Shown here in pieces: positions 25,555 to 35,900 of a DNA stretch of 64,000 bases (positions are counted from its first letter, which is position 1; each line of letters opens with the position of its first letter). The DNA is from RH-AL1 sp965198715 (GTDB taxonomy: Bacteria > Pseudomonadota > Alphaproteobacteria > Rhizobiales > Beijerinckiaceae). The DNA lies in NCBI GenBank assembly GCA_965198715.1, contig CBDAPV010000002.1:744001-808000 (forward strand). Reading direction: 5' to 3'. A program made the translations under genes and the position numbers. The notes under the pieces are model-generated. The model did not search any database and was not told the origin of the DNA. It worked only from the letters and a program-made list of their open reading frames with translations.

Positions 25555-27722
25555 CTGTAGGCGAGGCTGAAGGTCGCCGTGCGGCGGACGTCGTAGAAGC
25601 AGGCATTGGTCGTGGAGCAGGTGGCGATCACGCTGCGATCGAACACGTTGCGCACGTTGAGGGCGGCGCGCCAGTGCTCGCGGTCGTAATGCAGGTTGGC
25701 GTCGGCCACCACGTAGCCGGGGATGCCGTAGACGTTCTGCGTGTCGGCGAAAGAGCCGCCGACGAAACGCGGACCGGCACCGCCGCCTAAGCCGACGAGC
25801 GGGCCGTTCTGGATGGTGTAATCGATGAAGGCCGCACCGAAATTCTGCGGTGTGCCGGTCGGGACCTTGCCGACGTTGGCCGCATTGAGATCGCGCGTGT
25901 CGCGCAGGTTGAAACCGGTGTAGGAGCCGAGGACCTTGAGGCCCGGGGCGATGTATCCCGACGCTTCGAGTTCGAAGCCGCGGGAGCGCTCTTCGCCGGT
26001 CTGCAGGACGTTCTCGACGTTGTTCGGGTCGGTGGTCAGCACGTTCTGCTCGGTCAGGTTGAACAGCGACGCGGTGAAGTTCAGCGGAATGAAGGTCGGC
26101 TGATATTTGACGCCGACCTCTTCGAGTTCACCAGTGGTGGGAACGAGTGGCTGCAACGTGGCCGAGTTGGTACCGAGCTGCGGATCGAACGAAGTGGCGT
26201 AGGTCGCGTATGGCGCGAGGCCGAATGGTGTCGTGTAGATCAGGCCGACGCGACCGGTGAAGGCGCTACGGAAGCTCTCCGTGGAGGGACCTGTGCCGTA
26301 AGCCGTCGGCCGCCCGAATTGCGACTGATCGAGATTGTCATGGCGGCCGGAAAGCACCATGGTGAGCGGGCCGTACTTCGCCGACTCTTGAAGATATTCA
26401 CCGATCTGATCCTGCACGTTGAAGTTGTTGAGGTAGAGCGGCGCCGTAGTCGTATTGGACTGAAGACCGGTGAAATAGGCGGGCCGGAGCAGGTCGAAGT
26501 CCGGTCCAAGAGAAGCGCCTTGGATGTCCGACAGGGTGTAGTGCTTGTAGTCGAGACCCAGCAAGGTCGTGTGAAACAAGTTTCCGGTCTTGAAGTGGCC
26601 TTCGAGCTGGTTGTCGAGCGCGACTTCCTGAACGTGAGGCGTCGTGTCGTAGTTGATGCGCAACAGTTCGCCATTGGCCGCTGCGCCGTCGTAGCCATCG
26701 CCGTACAGGGTCTTCTCGTTGATGCGCAGGTCGGAGAAGCGCATGTTCTGGCGCACGGTGAACGTATCGTTGAAGCGGTGCGAGAACTGGTAGCCGATCA
26801 GGTTCTGGTCGCGCTGGAAGGTGTCGAGGCCGGGATCGCTGGTGAACAGCGAGGACGAGATCTTGCCGAAGGGCGCGGGCACGACGCTGCCGACGTAGGG
26901 CAGAAAGTTGACGCCTCGGGTCGAGTCCTTCTGGAACGAGCCGAGCACCGTCAACGTGGTGTCGCGATCCGGGCGCCATGACAGGCTCGGGGCGATGGTG
27001 CCGCGGTGATCGTTGACGAAGTCCACCTGCGTGCCGCCGTTGCGCATCAGGCCGTCCAAGCGATAGTAGAGCGTGTTGTCCTTGGACTTGCTGACCGGGC
27101 CGCCGAAGTCGAAGGCGCCGTAGGCGTTGCCGTAATTGTCGATGCCGGCCTCGAGATAGCCGAAGGCCTTCTCCGTCGGCACCTTGCTCACGGCGTTGAT
27201 GATGCCGCCGACGTTGGAGCCGCCGTAGAGAACCGAGGCCGGGCCCTTCAGCACCTCGATGCGTTCGAGGCCGAACGGTTCGACGCGGAACGTCGCGAAC
27301 GAGTTCGAGTAGAGCTGCAGCCCGTCGAGGAAGTAGCCACTGACCTGGCCGGGAAAGCCGCGGACCAGGTAGAAGTCGTTGCGCGTGTCGAAGCCGAAGG
27401 TCGAGGGTAGCACGCCGGAGACGTATGTCACCGCCTGGCCGAGGGTCTGCTCGTTGAGGTCGCGGATCTGCTGGGCGCCGACGACCGACACCGCCTGCGG
27501 CGTCTCGATCAGCTTCGCTCCTGTTTTCGTCGCCGTGTAGCTATCGCGCGCGACGTAGTCCTTGACCGGGCCGGTCCCCGGCAAGACGGTCGCCTCGGCG
27601 GGCGGTCTGGCGGCATCGACGATGACTTCGTCGAGTTGCACCGTCTCGCTGGCAGGAGCGGCGACGACCAACGAGGGAATGACGGAGGCGAGGAGGATGA
27701 GGGGCAGGCGAGAGCGAGGCAT
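25548..27722 (-). CDS. TonB-dependent siderophore receptor
   Basis: A 724-aa outer membrane protein. A signal peptide (about 1-22) is followed by a TonB-box-like 'DEVIVDA', the plug domain ('ETPQAVSVVGAQQIRDLN', 'LVRGFPGQVSGYFLDGLQ', 'IEVLKGPASVLYGGSNVGG') and a beta-barrel ending with aromatic 'TFSLAYRW', as outer membrane porin folds require. It is of the FhuA/FpvA-like class for ferric hydroxamate or mixed siderophores. It heads a three-gene operon with the MFS permease and FhuF reductase. No clear Fur, Irr or RirA box was identified in the 186-bp upstream gap, though iron control is expected. Confidence 0.95.
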   Translation of the reverse strand: MPRSRLPLILLASVIPSLVVAAPASETVQLDEVIVDAARPPAEATVLPGTGPVKDYVARDSYTATKTGAKLIETPQAVSVVGAQQIRDLNEQTLGQAVTYVSGVLPSTFGFDTRNDFYLVRGFPGQVSGYFLDGLQLYSNSFATFRVEPFGLERIEVLKGPASVLYGGSNVGGIINAVSKVPTEKAFGYLEAGIDNYGNAYGAFDFGGPVSKSKDNTLYYRLDGLMRNGGTQVDFVNDHRGTIAPSLSWRPDRDTTLTVLGSFQKDSTRGVNFLPYVGSVVPAPFGKISSSLFTSDPGLDTFQRDQNLIGYQFSHRFNDTFTVRQNMRFSDLRINEKTLYGDGYDGAAANGELLRINYDTTPHVQEVALDNQLEGHFKTGNLFHTTLLGLDYKHYTLSDIQGASLGPDFDLLRPAYFTGLQSNTTTAPLYLNNFNVQDQIGEYLQESAKYGPLTMVLSGRHDNLDQSQFGRPTAYGTGPSTESFRSAFTGRVGLIYTTPFGLAPYATYATSFDPQLGTNSATLQPLVPTTGELEEVGVKYQPTFIPLNFTASLFNLTEQNVLTTDPNNVENVLQTGEERSRGFELEASGYIAPGLKVLGSYTGFNLRDTRDLNAANVGKVPTGTPQNFGAAFIDYTIQNGPLVGLGGGAGPRFVGGSFADTQNVYGIPGYVVADANLHYDREHWRAALNVRNVFDRSVIATCSTTNACFYDVRRTATFSLAYRW

Positions 27723-27908
27723 GGGATTTTGGGACCGATGGTACGAGCGTCCTTCAACGACGCTCCCATCCTGCCGCTACCGCTCGACGTGCCTCTGCGA
27801 CAAGCGCCGTAGTTTCGACTTCGTCTAATTAAGGTTTGAAATCATTCGACGCTCGATGTGCCCCGCGAGACGGAGCCTTGCCGTCGGCGCCCTCACCGGA
27901 GCGCACAA

Positions 27909-28958
27909 TCAGGCCACCCCGAGTTTCTTCTGCAGGCTCGTCGAGGACGTCGTGTACTGAAACGTCAGCCGCTTCTCGGGATGCACGTAGCGATGGATGC
28001 GCTGCGCTGCCAGCGCGCCTTCGTGGAAGCCCGACAGAATGAGCTTCAGCTTGCCAGGATAGGTGTTGATGTCGCCGATGGCGAAGATGCCGGGCGTCGA
28101 GGTCTCGAACTTCTCGGTGTCCACCGCGACCAGGTTCTCGTCGAGGTTCAGGCCCCATTGCGCGATGGGGCCGAGCTTCATGGTGAGGCCGAAGAACGGG
28201 ATCAGCCGCTCGCAGGCGACTCGGCGCTCGCCGTCGGCGCCCTTGACGTCGATCGCTTCCAGCGCGCCGTCGGCGCCGTGCAGCGCCGAGACCTGGCCGA
28301 TGACGAGGTCCATCTCGCCCGCCGCCACCAGCGCCCGCATGGCATTGACCGAATGCGGTGCGCCGCGGAAGTCGTCGCGGCGGTGCACCAGCGTCAGGCG
28401 CCGCGCGAGCGGCTGCAGGTTGAGCGTCCAGTCCAGCGCGGAATCGCCGCCGCCGACGATCACCACGTCGCGGTCGCTGAAAGCCTCCATGCGGCGCACC
28501 GCGTAGTGCACCGACGTGCCCTCGTAGGCCTCGATCCCGGCGATCGGCGGCTTCTTGGGCTGGAACGAGCCACCGCCGGCCGCGATCACGATGGCCCTGC
28601 AGTGCAGGCTCTTGCCGTAGCTGGTGCGCACCAGGAACAGCGGCGCCTCGGGCGTGCCCAGCGTCTCGATCGCCTCGACCATTTCGCCAAAGTGGAACAC
28701 CGGCTTGAACGGTTCGCCCTGCGCCATCAGCTTGTCGACGATCTCCTGGCCCTTGACGCTGGGATAGCCGGGAATGTCGTAGATCGGCTTTTCGGGATAG
28801 AGCTCCGTGCACTGCCCGCCGGGCTTGGGCAGGATGTCGACGAGATGGCAGCGGATATCGAGCAGCCCGAGCTCGAACACGGCGAAGAGGCCGACGGGGC
28901 CGGCACCGACGATCACGACGTCGGCCTCGATGTGATGGTCCCCGGTCTCGTGGGTCAC
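27909..28958 (-). CDS. Ferredoxin-NADP+ reductase, thioredoxin-reductase-like type
   Basis: A 349-aa flavoprotein: FAD-binding 'VVIVGAGPVGLFAVFELG' (about 14-31), 'LPKPGGQCTELYPEKPIYDIPG', NADPH-binding 'VVIVGGGDSALDWTLNL' and C-terminal 'TPGIFAIGDINTYPGKLKLI'. No redox CxxC is present in the middle domain, which separates these reductases from true thioredoxin reductase. The C-terminal 'RLTFQYTTSSTSLQKKLG' is typical of the bacterial FNR type. It is 101 bp downstream of a [2Fe-2S] ferredoxin gene on the same strand, its likely electron partner. Confidence 0.93.
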   Translation of the reverse strand: MTHETGDHHIEADVVIVGAGPVGLFAVFELGLLDIRCHLVDILPKPGGQCTELYPEKPIYDIPGYPSVKGQEIVDKLMAQGEPFKPVFHFGEMVEAIETLGTPEAPLFLVRTSYGKSLHCRAIVIAAGGGSFQPKKPPIAGIEAYEGTSVHYAVRRMEAFSDRDVVIVGGGDSALDWTLNLQPLARRLTLVHRRDDFRGAPHSVNAMRALVAAGEMDLVIGQVSALHGADGALEAIDVKGADGERRVACERLIPFFGLTMKLGPIAQWGLNLDENLVAVDTEKFETSTPGIFAIGDINTYPGKLKLILSGFHEGALAAQRIHRYVHPEKRLTFQYTTSSTSLQKKLGVA

Positions 28959-29059
28959 GCGTCTCGTCCCTTGCTGAGCAAGGTCGTTTTAAAGACGCAC
29001 CGGCGAAAAACCGCAACCCGGGCTGCCGCGCCATAGTCGCGCGTGACGAGCGCGAAGGT

Positions 29060-29380
29060 TCACCCCTGGCGGTCGGGCGTGGTTACCTTAAGGCCGTCGA
29101 GCGCCGGCGTGACCTTGATCTGGCAGGAGAGCCGCGAGTTCGGCTTCACCTCGTAGGCGAAGTCGAGCATGTCCTCTTCCATGCCCGACGGTTTGCCCAC
29201 CTTGGCTACCCAAGCCTCTTCGACGTAGACGTGGCAGGTGGCGCAGGCGCAGGCGCCGCCGCATTCGGCGACAATCTCGGGCACCTTGTGCCGGACCGCC
29301 GTCTCCATCACTGTGGAGCCATCCTCACCCTCGACGGTGCGGGCGGTGCCCTTGGAATCCGTGTAGGTGATGGCGGCCAT
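29060..29380 (-). CDS. [2Fe-2S] ferredoxin (adrenodoxin type)
   Basis: A 106-aa protein. Cluster ligands are Cys40, Cys46 and Cys49 in 'ECGGACACATCHVYV' and Cys86 in 'RLSCQIKV', the C-x5-C-x2-C...C pattern of adrenodoxin/putidaredoxin-type ferredoxins. It carries electrons to cytochromes P450, Rieske oxygenases or Fe-S assembly. The adjacent reductase gene suggests the pair NADPH -> reductase -> ferredoxin. A final acceptor is not obvious in the window. Confidence 0.95.
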   Translation of the reverse strand: MAAITYTDSKGTARTVEGEDGSTVMETAVRHKVPEIVAECGGACACATCHVYVEEAWVAKVGKPSGMEEDMLDFAYEVKPNSRLSCQIKVTPALDGLKVTTPDRQG

Positions 29381-29456
29381 GTCCGGGTCCTGATCTTCGC
29401 GCCCAGGCTGGCGCGTGCGGACTTGTAGCCAAGCCCCGCGGGGATGAACAGGGGCG

Positions 29457-29795
29457 TCAAGTCGCGTCGATCTGCGCCGCGATGGCGAGCTCCACCTCGG
29501 CGAACGCCGTCAGGAGCTCGGGATAAAGCGAGCGGCGGCCGGCCGCGTCGGCGTCGCCGTAGCGCTGCAGCAGGTCGGCCCCAACGCTGGCCCCGATCCC
29601 TTGGCATGAGCCCTTGAGGAGATGTGCGGTCGCGGCCTGCGCGGCGGGGTCGAGATCGGTCAGCCTCGGCAACAGCCGGGACGCCTGCTCGACGAACAGC
29701 GTCATGACTTCGTGCGCAAGGTCCGCGTCGCCGAAAGTCTGCGCGTCGAGGAACGCGAAGTCGAGCGGCGTGCCGGGTCCGGTCACGGTCGGCAT
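29457..29795 (-). CDS. Histidine phosphotransfer (Hpt) domain protein
   Basis: A 112-aa single-domain protein. 'TAHLLKGSCQGIGAS' (His58 the phosphoacceptor) is the Hpt motif in a predicted four-helix bundle. It should relay phosphate in a multistep phosphorelay; no hybrid kinase or response regulator is adjacent, so the partner is elsewhere. It is divergent from the giant GPR-like gene, sharing a 153-bp promoter region. A link to polar growth or cell cycle is only suggested by position. Confidence 0.88.
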   Translation of the reverse strand: MPTVTGPGTPLDFAFLDAQTFGDADLAHEVMTLFVEQASRLLPRLTDLDPAAQAATAHLLKGSCQGIGASVGADLLQRYGDADAAGRRSLYPELLTAFAEVELAIAAQIDAT

Positions 29796-29948
29796 AGGGT
29801 GAATGGTCCGTTAACGACGTTTCGCAATGCGTTGCCAAGCTTGGTTTCTTTCAAGCAGCGCCTTCTGTAGAGTGCTCTTGGTTAATAGGTTGTGTTTCGG
29901 TCGGCGCACCGCGGCGGGGTGCGGGCGGTCGGTGTAGCGAGGCGCGGA

Positions 29949-32900
29949 ATGGCCAACCCCTCAAAAGCTCAGGATCCTGCGGCGGCGGCTCTCTCGGCGA
30001 TCGAGGAAGCCCTAAACCTCGGCGCCATTCACGACGGCGAGGTGCCGCCTTTAACGGCCGAGCGATCCGACGTTAAGGCGAAGGACGAGCCGGCGCCTCT
30101 CCCGAAGCCTGCCGCGGAAGGGCGCGGACTCGCGATCTCGTCCGGCGACCGCATGCATCCGCTGCTCGCCCCCAACACGCGCCGTCGCGAAACCCGCGCC
30201 CGCCTTCCCTCGGCCGAAAACGATGCCCAGCTGTTCCCGCGCCTTGATGCGGTCGTACCGGCGTCGCCTATGCCGGAACCCATCGCCGTGATCGAGCCGC
30301 CGGCGCTTGACGTCGCCTCCGAGCGCCGCCCCGACCGCCCGGCAGCGCGCCCCGCCGCGGCGCCCGCCAACGACGACAAGGAGAGCGTCGGGGCCATCCT
30401 GCGCACGCTCCAGGCGCGTCCCTCTGACACGCCCATGATCGTCGCCGGGCTCGCCGCCGTTCTCTGGATCGTGGTCTGCGGCATCTACCTCTATGCCGAT
30501 CGCGGCGAGTTCGCCGGCTCGAGCCTGCTGCAGCCCAAGGTCGCGCTGGTGCTGCTCGCCGTCGTCGGCCCACTGCTCTTCTTCTTCATGACCGCGGCGC
30601 TCGTGCGCCGGGCCCAGGAGGTGCGGCTCACCGCCCGCTCCATGCTGCAGATCGCTATGCGCCTCTCCGAGCCGGAGGCCATCGCCACCGAGCAGGTGGT
30701 GACGCTCTCCCAGGCCATTCGCCGCGAGATCGCCTCCATGGGCGACGGCATCGAGCGGGCCCTTGCCCGCGCCGGCGAGCTGGAGACGCTGGTGCGCTCC
30801 GAGGTTTCCAACATCGAGCGCTCGTTTGGCGACAACGAGCGCCGCGTGCGCTCGCTCATCGACGAGCTCTCCTCCGAGCGCGAGGCCATCGTCGGCAATG
30901 CCGAGAAGGTTCGCGGCGCCATCGCCGGGGCCCACGAGACGCTATCGCGCGATCTCGAAGGCATCCAGGGCGCGCTTGCCACGACCCTCGCGGAAGCCGG
31001 AGAGCGCGTCGCCGCCTCGCTCAGCGGCAAGGGCGAGGAGATCCGCGTGGCGTTGATCGGGGCAGGGGACAGCCTGACCGCGAACATTGGCGCAAGCGGT
31101 GAGGATCTCCTGACGCGCCTCCGGGCCGCCACGGCCGGCGTCGCCGCCGCGATCGACGAGCGCACCAACGCCCTCGAGGGCAAGCTGGCCGCAGCCGGTG
31201 AGATTCTTGTCGACGACCTCGGGCTGCGCACCGACATGATCGTCGCCCGCCTCGACGAGACTGGCACCCGCATCTCCGACGAGATCGTCTCGCGCGGCGA
31301 CACCCTCGCCGTCCGTCTCGCGGAAACCGGCGACCGCCTCCACGACGTGGTCGCCATCCACGGCAACGAGCTCCACGGCAGCCTTGGCGAGATGGGCGAG
31401 CGCATCGCCGGCATGATCGGTGAGCGCACGGAGGCCGCGCGCGCCCTGTTCGACCAGTCGCACGGCAACCTCGCCAGCCTGCTCGAGGAGAGTCACGGCA
31501 AGGTTCACGCCCGCTTCGAGGAGCACGGTGCCGCGCTGCACGGGCGCTTCCAGCAGACCACCGACGAGATCGCGCAAGCGCTCACGACCCATACGGACGG
31601 GCTGCACGACCACTTGGCGGCGTCCGCGGCGCATACGACAGGTGCCCTCGACGAGCACGGCGAGGTCTTCCAGGCGCGCCTGGCCGAGGCTTCCGCGGCG
31701 TCGCTCGCCCTGCTGGCGAGCCACGCCGACCACCTGCACGAGCGCCTCGCCGCGAACACCGACGAGACTACGGTCGCGCTGACCGCCCACGGCGACGCGC
31801 TCGGCGAGCGGCTCGCCGCCGCTAATGCCGCGCTGACCGCCCATCACGAGGAGATGCACGGCCGTCTTGCCGCTACGGCGGAGGATGCCGTGACGACCCT
31901 GGCCGCCGGCACGCAGCATCTTCACGAGCGCATGGAGCAGGTCGCTGCCGAGACGGCCGGTGCGCTCGAGGCTCATGCCCAAGGTTTCCACGATCGCATG
32001 GAGTCCGCCAACGCCGCGCTGACCGCGCACCACGAGGAGATGCACGGCCGCCTCGCCGCCACGGCGGAGGACGCCGTCGCGGCTCTTGCCACCGGCACGC
32101 AGCATCTTCACGAGCGCATGGGGCAGGTCGCTGCCGAGACCGCCGGTGCGCTCGATGCCCATGCCCAAGGTTTCCACGATCGCATGGAATCCGCCAACGC
32201 TGCGCTGACCGCCCATCACGAGGAGATGCATGGCCGCCTCGCCGCCACCGCCGAGGACACCGTCGCGGCCCTGACTGCCGGTACCCAGTCGCTCCACGAC
32301 CAGCTTGACGCGGTCGCGATCGGAACCGCCGGCGCGCTCGACGCCCATGCCGCCGGCTTCCACGCGCGCATGGAGACCGCCAACGCTGCCCTTCTGGCGC
32401 ACCAGCAGGAGCTCCAGGGTCGTATCGCGGCCACAACCGCCGAGACCACGGACGCTTTGTCGGCGCACGGTATTGACATGCACGAGCGCCTCGCCGCCAC
32501 CGCCAGCGAAGCAATCGCCGCGCTGGCGCAGCATACCGACACGCTGCAGGAGCGCATCGGCGGCGTCGCCCACGAGGCGCTGGCCGCTTTCGCCGGACAC
32601 ACCGACGCGATGCACGACAGGCTGAACGCGCTTTCGGCAGAGACGACGGCGGCGCTGGACGAGCACACCGGGGCCATGTACGAGCGTCTGGTCGACACGG
32701 CGCAGCAGACCATCGGCGCGCTGACAGAGCACACCCAGGGCATGCACGAGCGGCTCGAGGCCACGGCCGCCGACACGCTGGCCGCGCTCGACCATCATTC
32801 CGGCAGCATCGGCGAGCGCCTGGATGCCGTGTCGCGCCAAACCGTGGAGGGCCTCGGCAGCCGCATGGAGCAGGTCGCTGCCGAGACGGCCGGTGCGCTC

Positions 32901-35900
32901 GAGGCTCATGCCCAAGGTTTCCACGATCGCATGGAGTCCGCCAACGCCGCGCTGACCGCGCATCACGAGGAGATGCACGGCCGCCTCGCCGCCACGGCGG
33001 AGGACGCCGTCGCGGCCCTTGCCACCGGCACGCAGCATCTTCACGAGCGCATGGGGCAGGTCGCTGCCGAGACCGCCGGTGCGCTCGATGCCCATGCCGA
33101 CGGCTTCCACGAGCGCATGGAATCTGCCAATGCCGCGCTCGTCGCCCATCACGAGGAGATGCACGGCCGCCTCGCCGCCACCGTCGAGGACACCGTCGCG
33201 GCCCTGACTGCCGGTACCCAGTCGCTCCACGACCAGCTTGACGCGGTCGCGATCGGAACCGCCGGCGCGCTCGACGCCCATGCCGCCGGCTTCCACGCGC
33301 GCATGGAGACCGCCAACGCTGCCCTTCTGGCGCACCAGCAGGAGTTCCAGGGTCGTATCGCGGCCGCAACCGCCGAGACCACGGACGCTTTGTCGGCGCA
33401 CGGTACCAACATGCACGAGCGCCTCGCCGCCACCGCCAGCGAAGCCATCGCCGCGCTGGCGCAGCATACCGACACGCTGCAGGAGCGCATCGGCGGCGTC
33501 GCCCACGAGGCGCTGGCCGCTTTCGCCGGACACACCGACGCGATGCACGACAGGCTGAACGCGCTTTCGGCAGAGACGACGGCGGCTCTGGACGAGCACA
33601 CCGGGGCCATGCACGAGCGTCTGGTCGACACGGCGCAGCAGACCATCGGCGCGCTGACAGAGCACACCCAGGGCATGCACGAGCGGCTCGAGGCCACGGC
33701 CGCCGACACGCTGGCCGCGCTCGACCATCATTCCGGCAGCATCGGCGAGCGCCTGGATGCCGTGTCGCGCCAAACCGTGGAGGGCCTCGGCAGCCGCACC
33801 GCCGAGCTCGAGGCGCTGCTGCTCTCGACCTCTACCGGGGCGGTCGCTGCACTGGAGCACCATTCCACCACCTTGCATGAGCAGCTCGCCATCCGTACGG
33901 CGGAGACCACGTCCGCGCTCGACGCTCATCGCGACACATTGAGCGCCCAGCTCGGCGGCGTGACTGGCGACACGCTGGCCGCGCTCGACGGCCACGCCAA
34001 TGCCATGCACGAGCGGCTGAACGAGGTCGCGGAAGGCGCGGTGCAGAACCTCGCCGGCCACCTCGACGCCATGCACGAGCAGCTCGCCGGCAACGCCGAG
34101 GCGACTGCTGGTGCGTTGGGACAGCACGCCGAGGCGTTGCAGGAAGGCTTCGTCGCCAACACCCGTACCGCCATTTCAAGCCTGGCCGGAGAGGTCGAGG
34201 CGATCAACGCCCGCTTCGCCGACATCGCGACCGAGTCGATCGCTGCCATCGCCACCCACGGCGATCGTATCAACGAGGCCTTGTCGACTCGCCTTCAGGC
34301 CTTCCACGATACCTTCGTGGGAGAGGGTGGCGCCGCGGCCGACCGTCTCGGCGGCCACGCCGAGCGCTTCAACGCGACGCTGGCCGACCGGCTCGGCGCC
34401 ATCGAGAACACCTTCTCGATCCAGGGCACTGACCTGCACCAAAAGCTGGGCGTGCGCCTTGAGGAGGCGACCGGCCTTGTTGAGCGCCAGATCGCCGAAC
34501 TCGAGGTCCGTGCCGTGGAGCGCGCGCACACCATTGCCGCGACGCTCGAAGGGCTCGTCACGCGCATCGACACCGGGCTCGAGGCGCGGGGCAAGTCGAT
34601 CAACGACGCCCTCGCCGCCCGCACCATGGAGATCGCCCGCACGCTGTCCGACGGCGGCCGCGAGGTCACCGATGCGCTCGACGCGCGTCACGCCGACATC
34701 GGCGAGGTGTTCTCGTCGCGCTCTGCCGCCATCGGCGAGCAGCTCGACGGCCATATAGCCCGCCTCAACGAGCGCGTGATCGGGCCGCTCAGCCTGATCG
34801 CCTCGGCGCTCGACGAGAAGGGCAGGGCGCTGACCTCGAGCCTGATCGATCGCGCCGGGGCCATCGACGGCATACTGACCCAGCACGCCGGCACGCTTTC
34901 GGCGACGCTCGATCGCGAGGCGCGCGAGCTGAGCGCCCTGGTCTCGAACGGCGTGGCCGAGATCGACCAGCTCCTCGCCGGCCGCGCCATGCAGATCGGG
35001 ACAACGCTTACCGGGCGCGTCGCCGAGATCGCCACGACGCTCGACGCCCGCCTCGTCGCCATCGAGGAAGCGCTGGGCGAACGCGGCCGACGGCTCGTCG
35101 ACGCGCTGGCGGAACGCGGCGGCGCCGTCGTGGCCGAGATGACTAGCGTCGGCGAGATAGTGTCGCAGACTATCGCGCAGCGCGGTCAGCTCATCGTCGA
35201 GCACCTCGGCCAGCGTCAGGCCGACCTGACCGGCGCGCTCGACCGCTCCGCCGCCAACATCAAGACGGTTGTAGACGGCAGCGTGAGCAATTCGGTGCAG
35301 TCGCTGATCGATCGCCAGCAGAGCTTCTCCGAGGCAATCGACGGCCTCGCCGCGCAACTCAAGGAGCGCGTCGAGGGCAGCGTCGCCGGCGCGTTGCAGC
35401 ATATCGAAACCCGCAACGCCGCGATGATTGAGGCGGTCGAGCGTTCGCGCTCCGGTCTCCAGAAGACGGTGGAGGGCAGCGTCGGCGGCTCCGTTCAGGC
35501 GCTGCTCGCCGCCAACGAAACGTTGCGCACGCAGCTCGGCGGCGTCATCGACCGGCTCGCGTCGTCCAGCGCGCAGCTCGAGAAGATGATTGCCAGCGCC
35601 AACGACAACGCCGGCGTCTTCGACCGCACGCTCGGCGAGCGCGTCGACCAGCTCCAGGGCGCGCTGGAACGCGTCACCGGGTCGGTCGCGCAGATGAACG
35701 AGGACGCCGGCCGCACGCTGATCGACGCCGGCGGCGTGGCCGACAGGCTCGCCGGTCACCACAACGCGTTGCGCGTGCAATCGCAGGCGCTCGCCGCCAC
35801 CGGAGGCGACCTCGACAAGCGGCTAGGCGAGCGTCATGGCCAGCTCGCCGCGCTGCTCGAGACGGTCAGCGCGAAGCACGAGGACTTCGAGGCGGTGATG

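Noticed and set aside
31929..33794. Tandem duplication as an assembly error
   Set aside because: The two copies differ at several codons, which a simple assembly echo would not produce; long reads would settle it.
30942..34127. 1061-codon minus-strand open frame opposite the giant repeat gene
   Set aside because: It mirrors the periodic, GC-rich coding of the plus-strand rod; no family features and no ribosome site.
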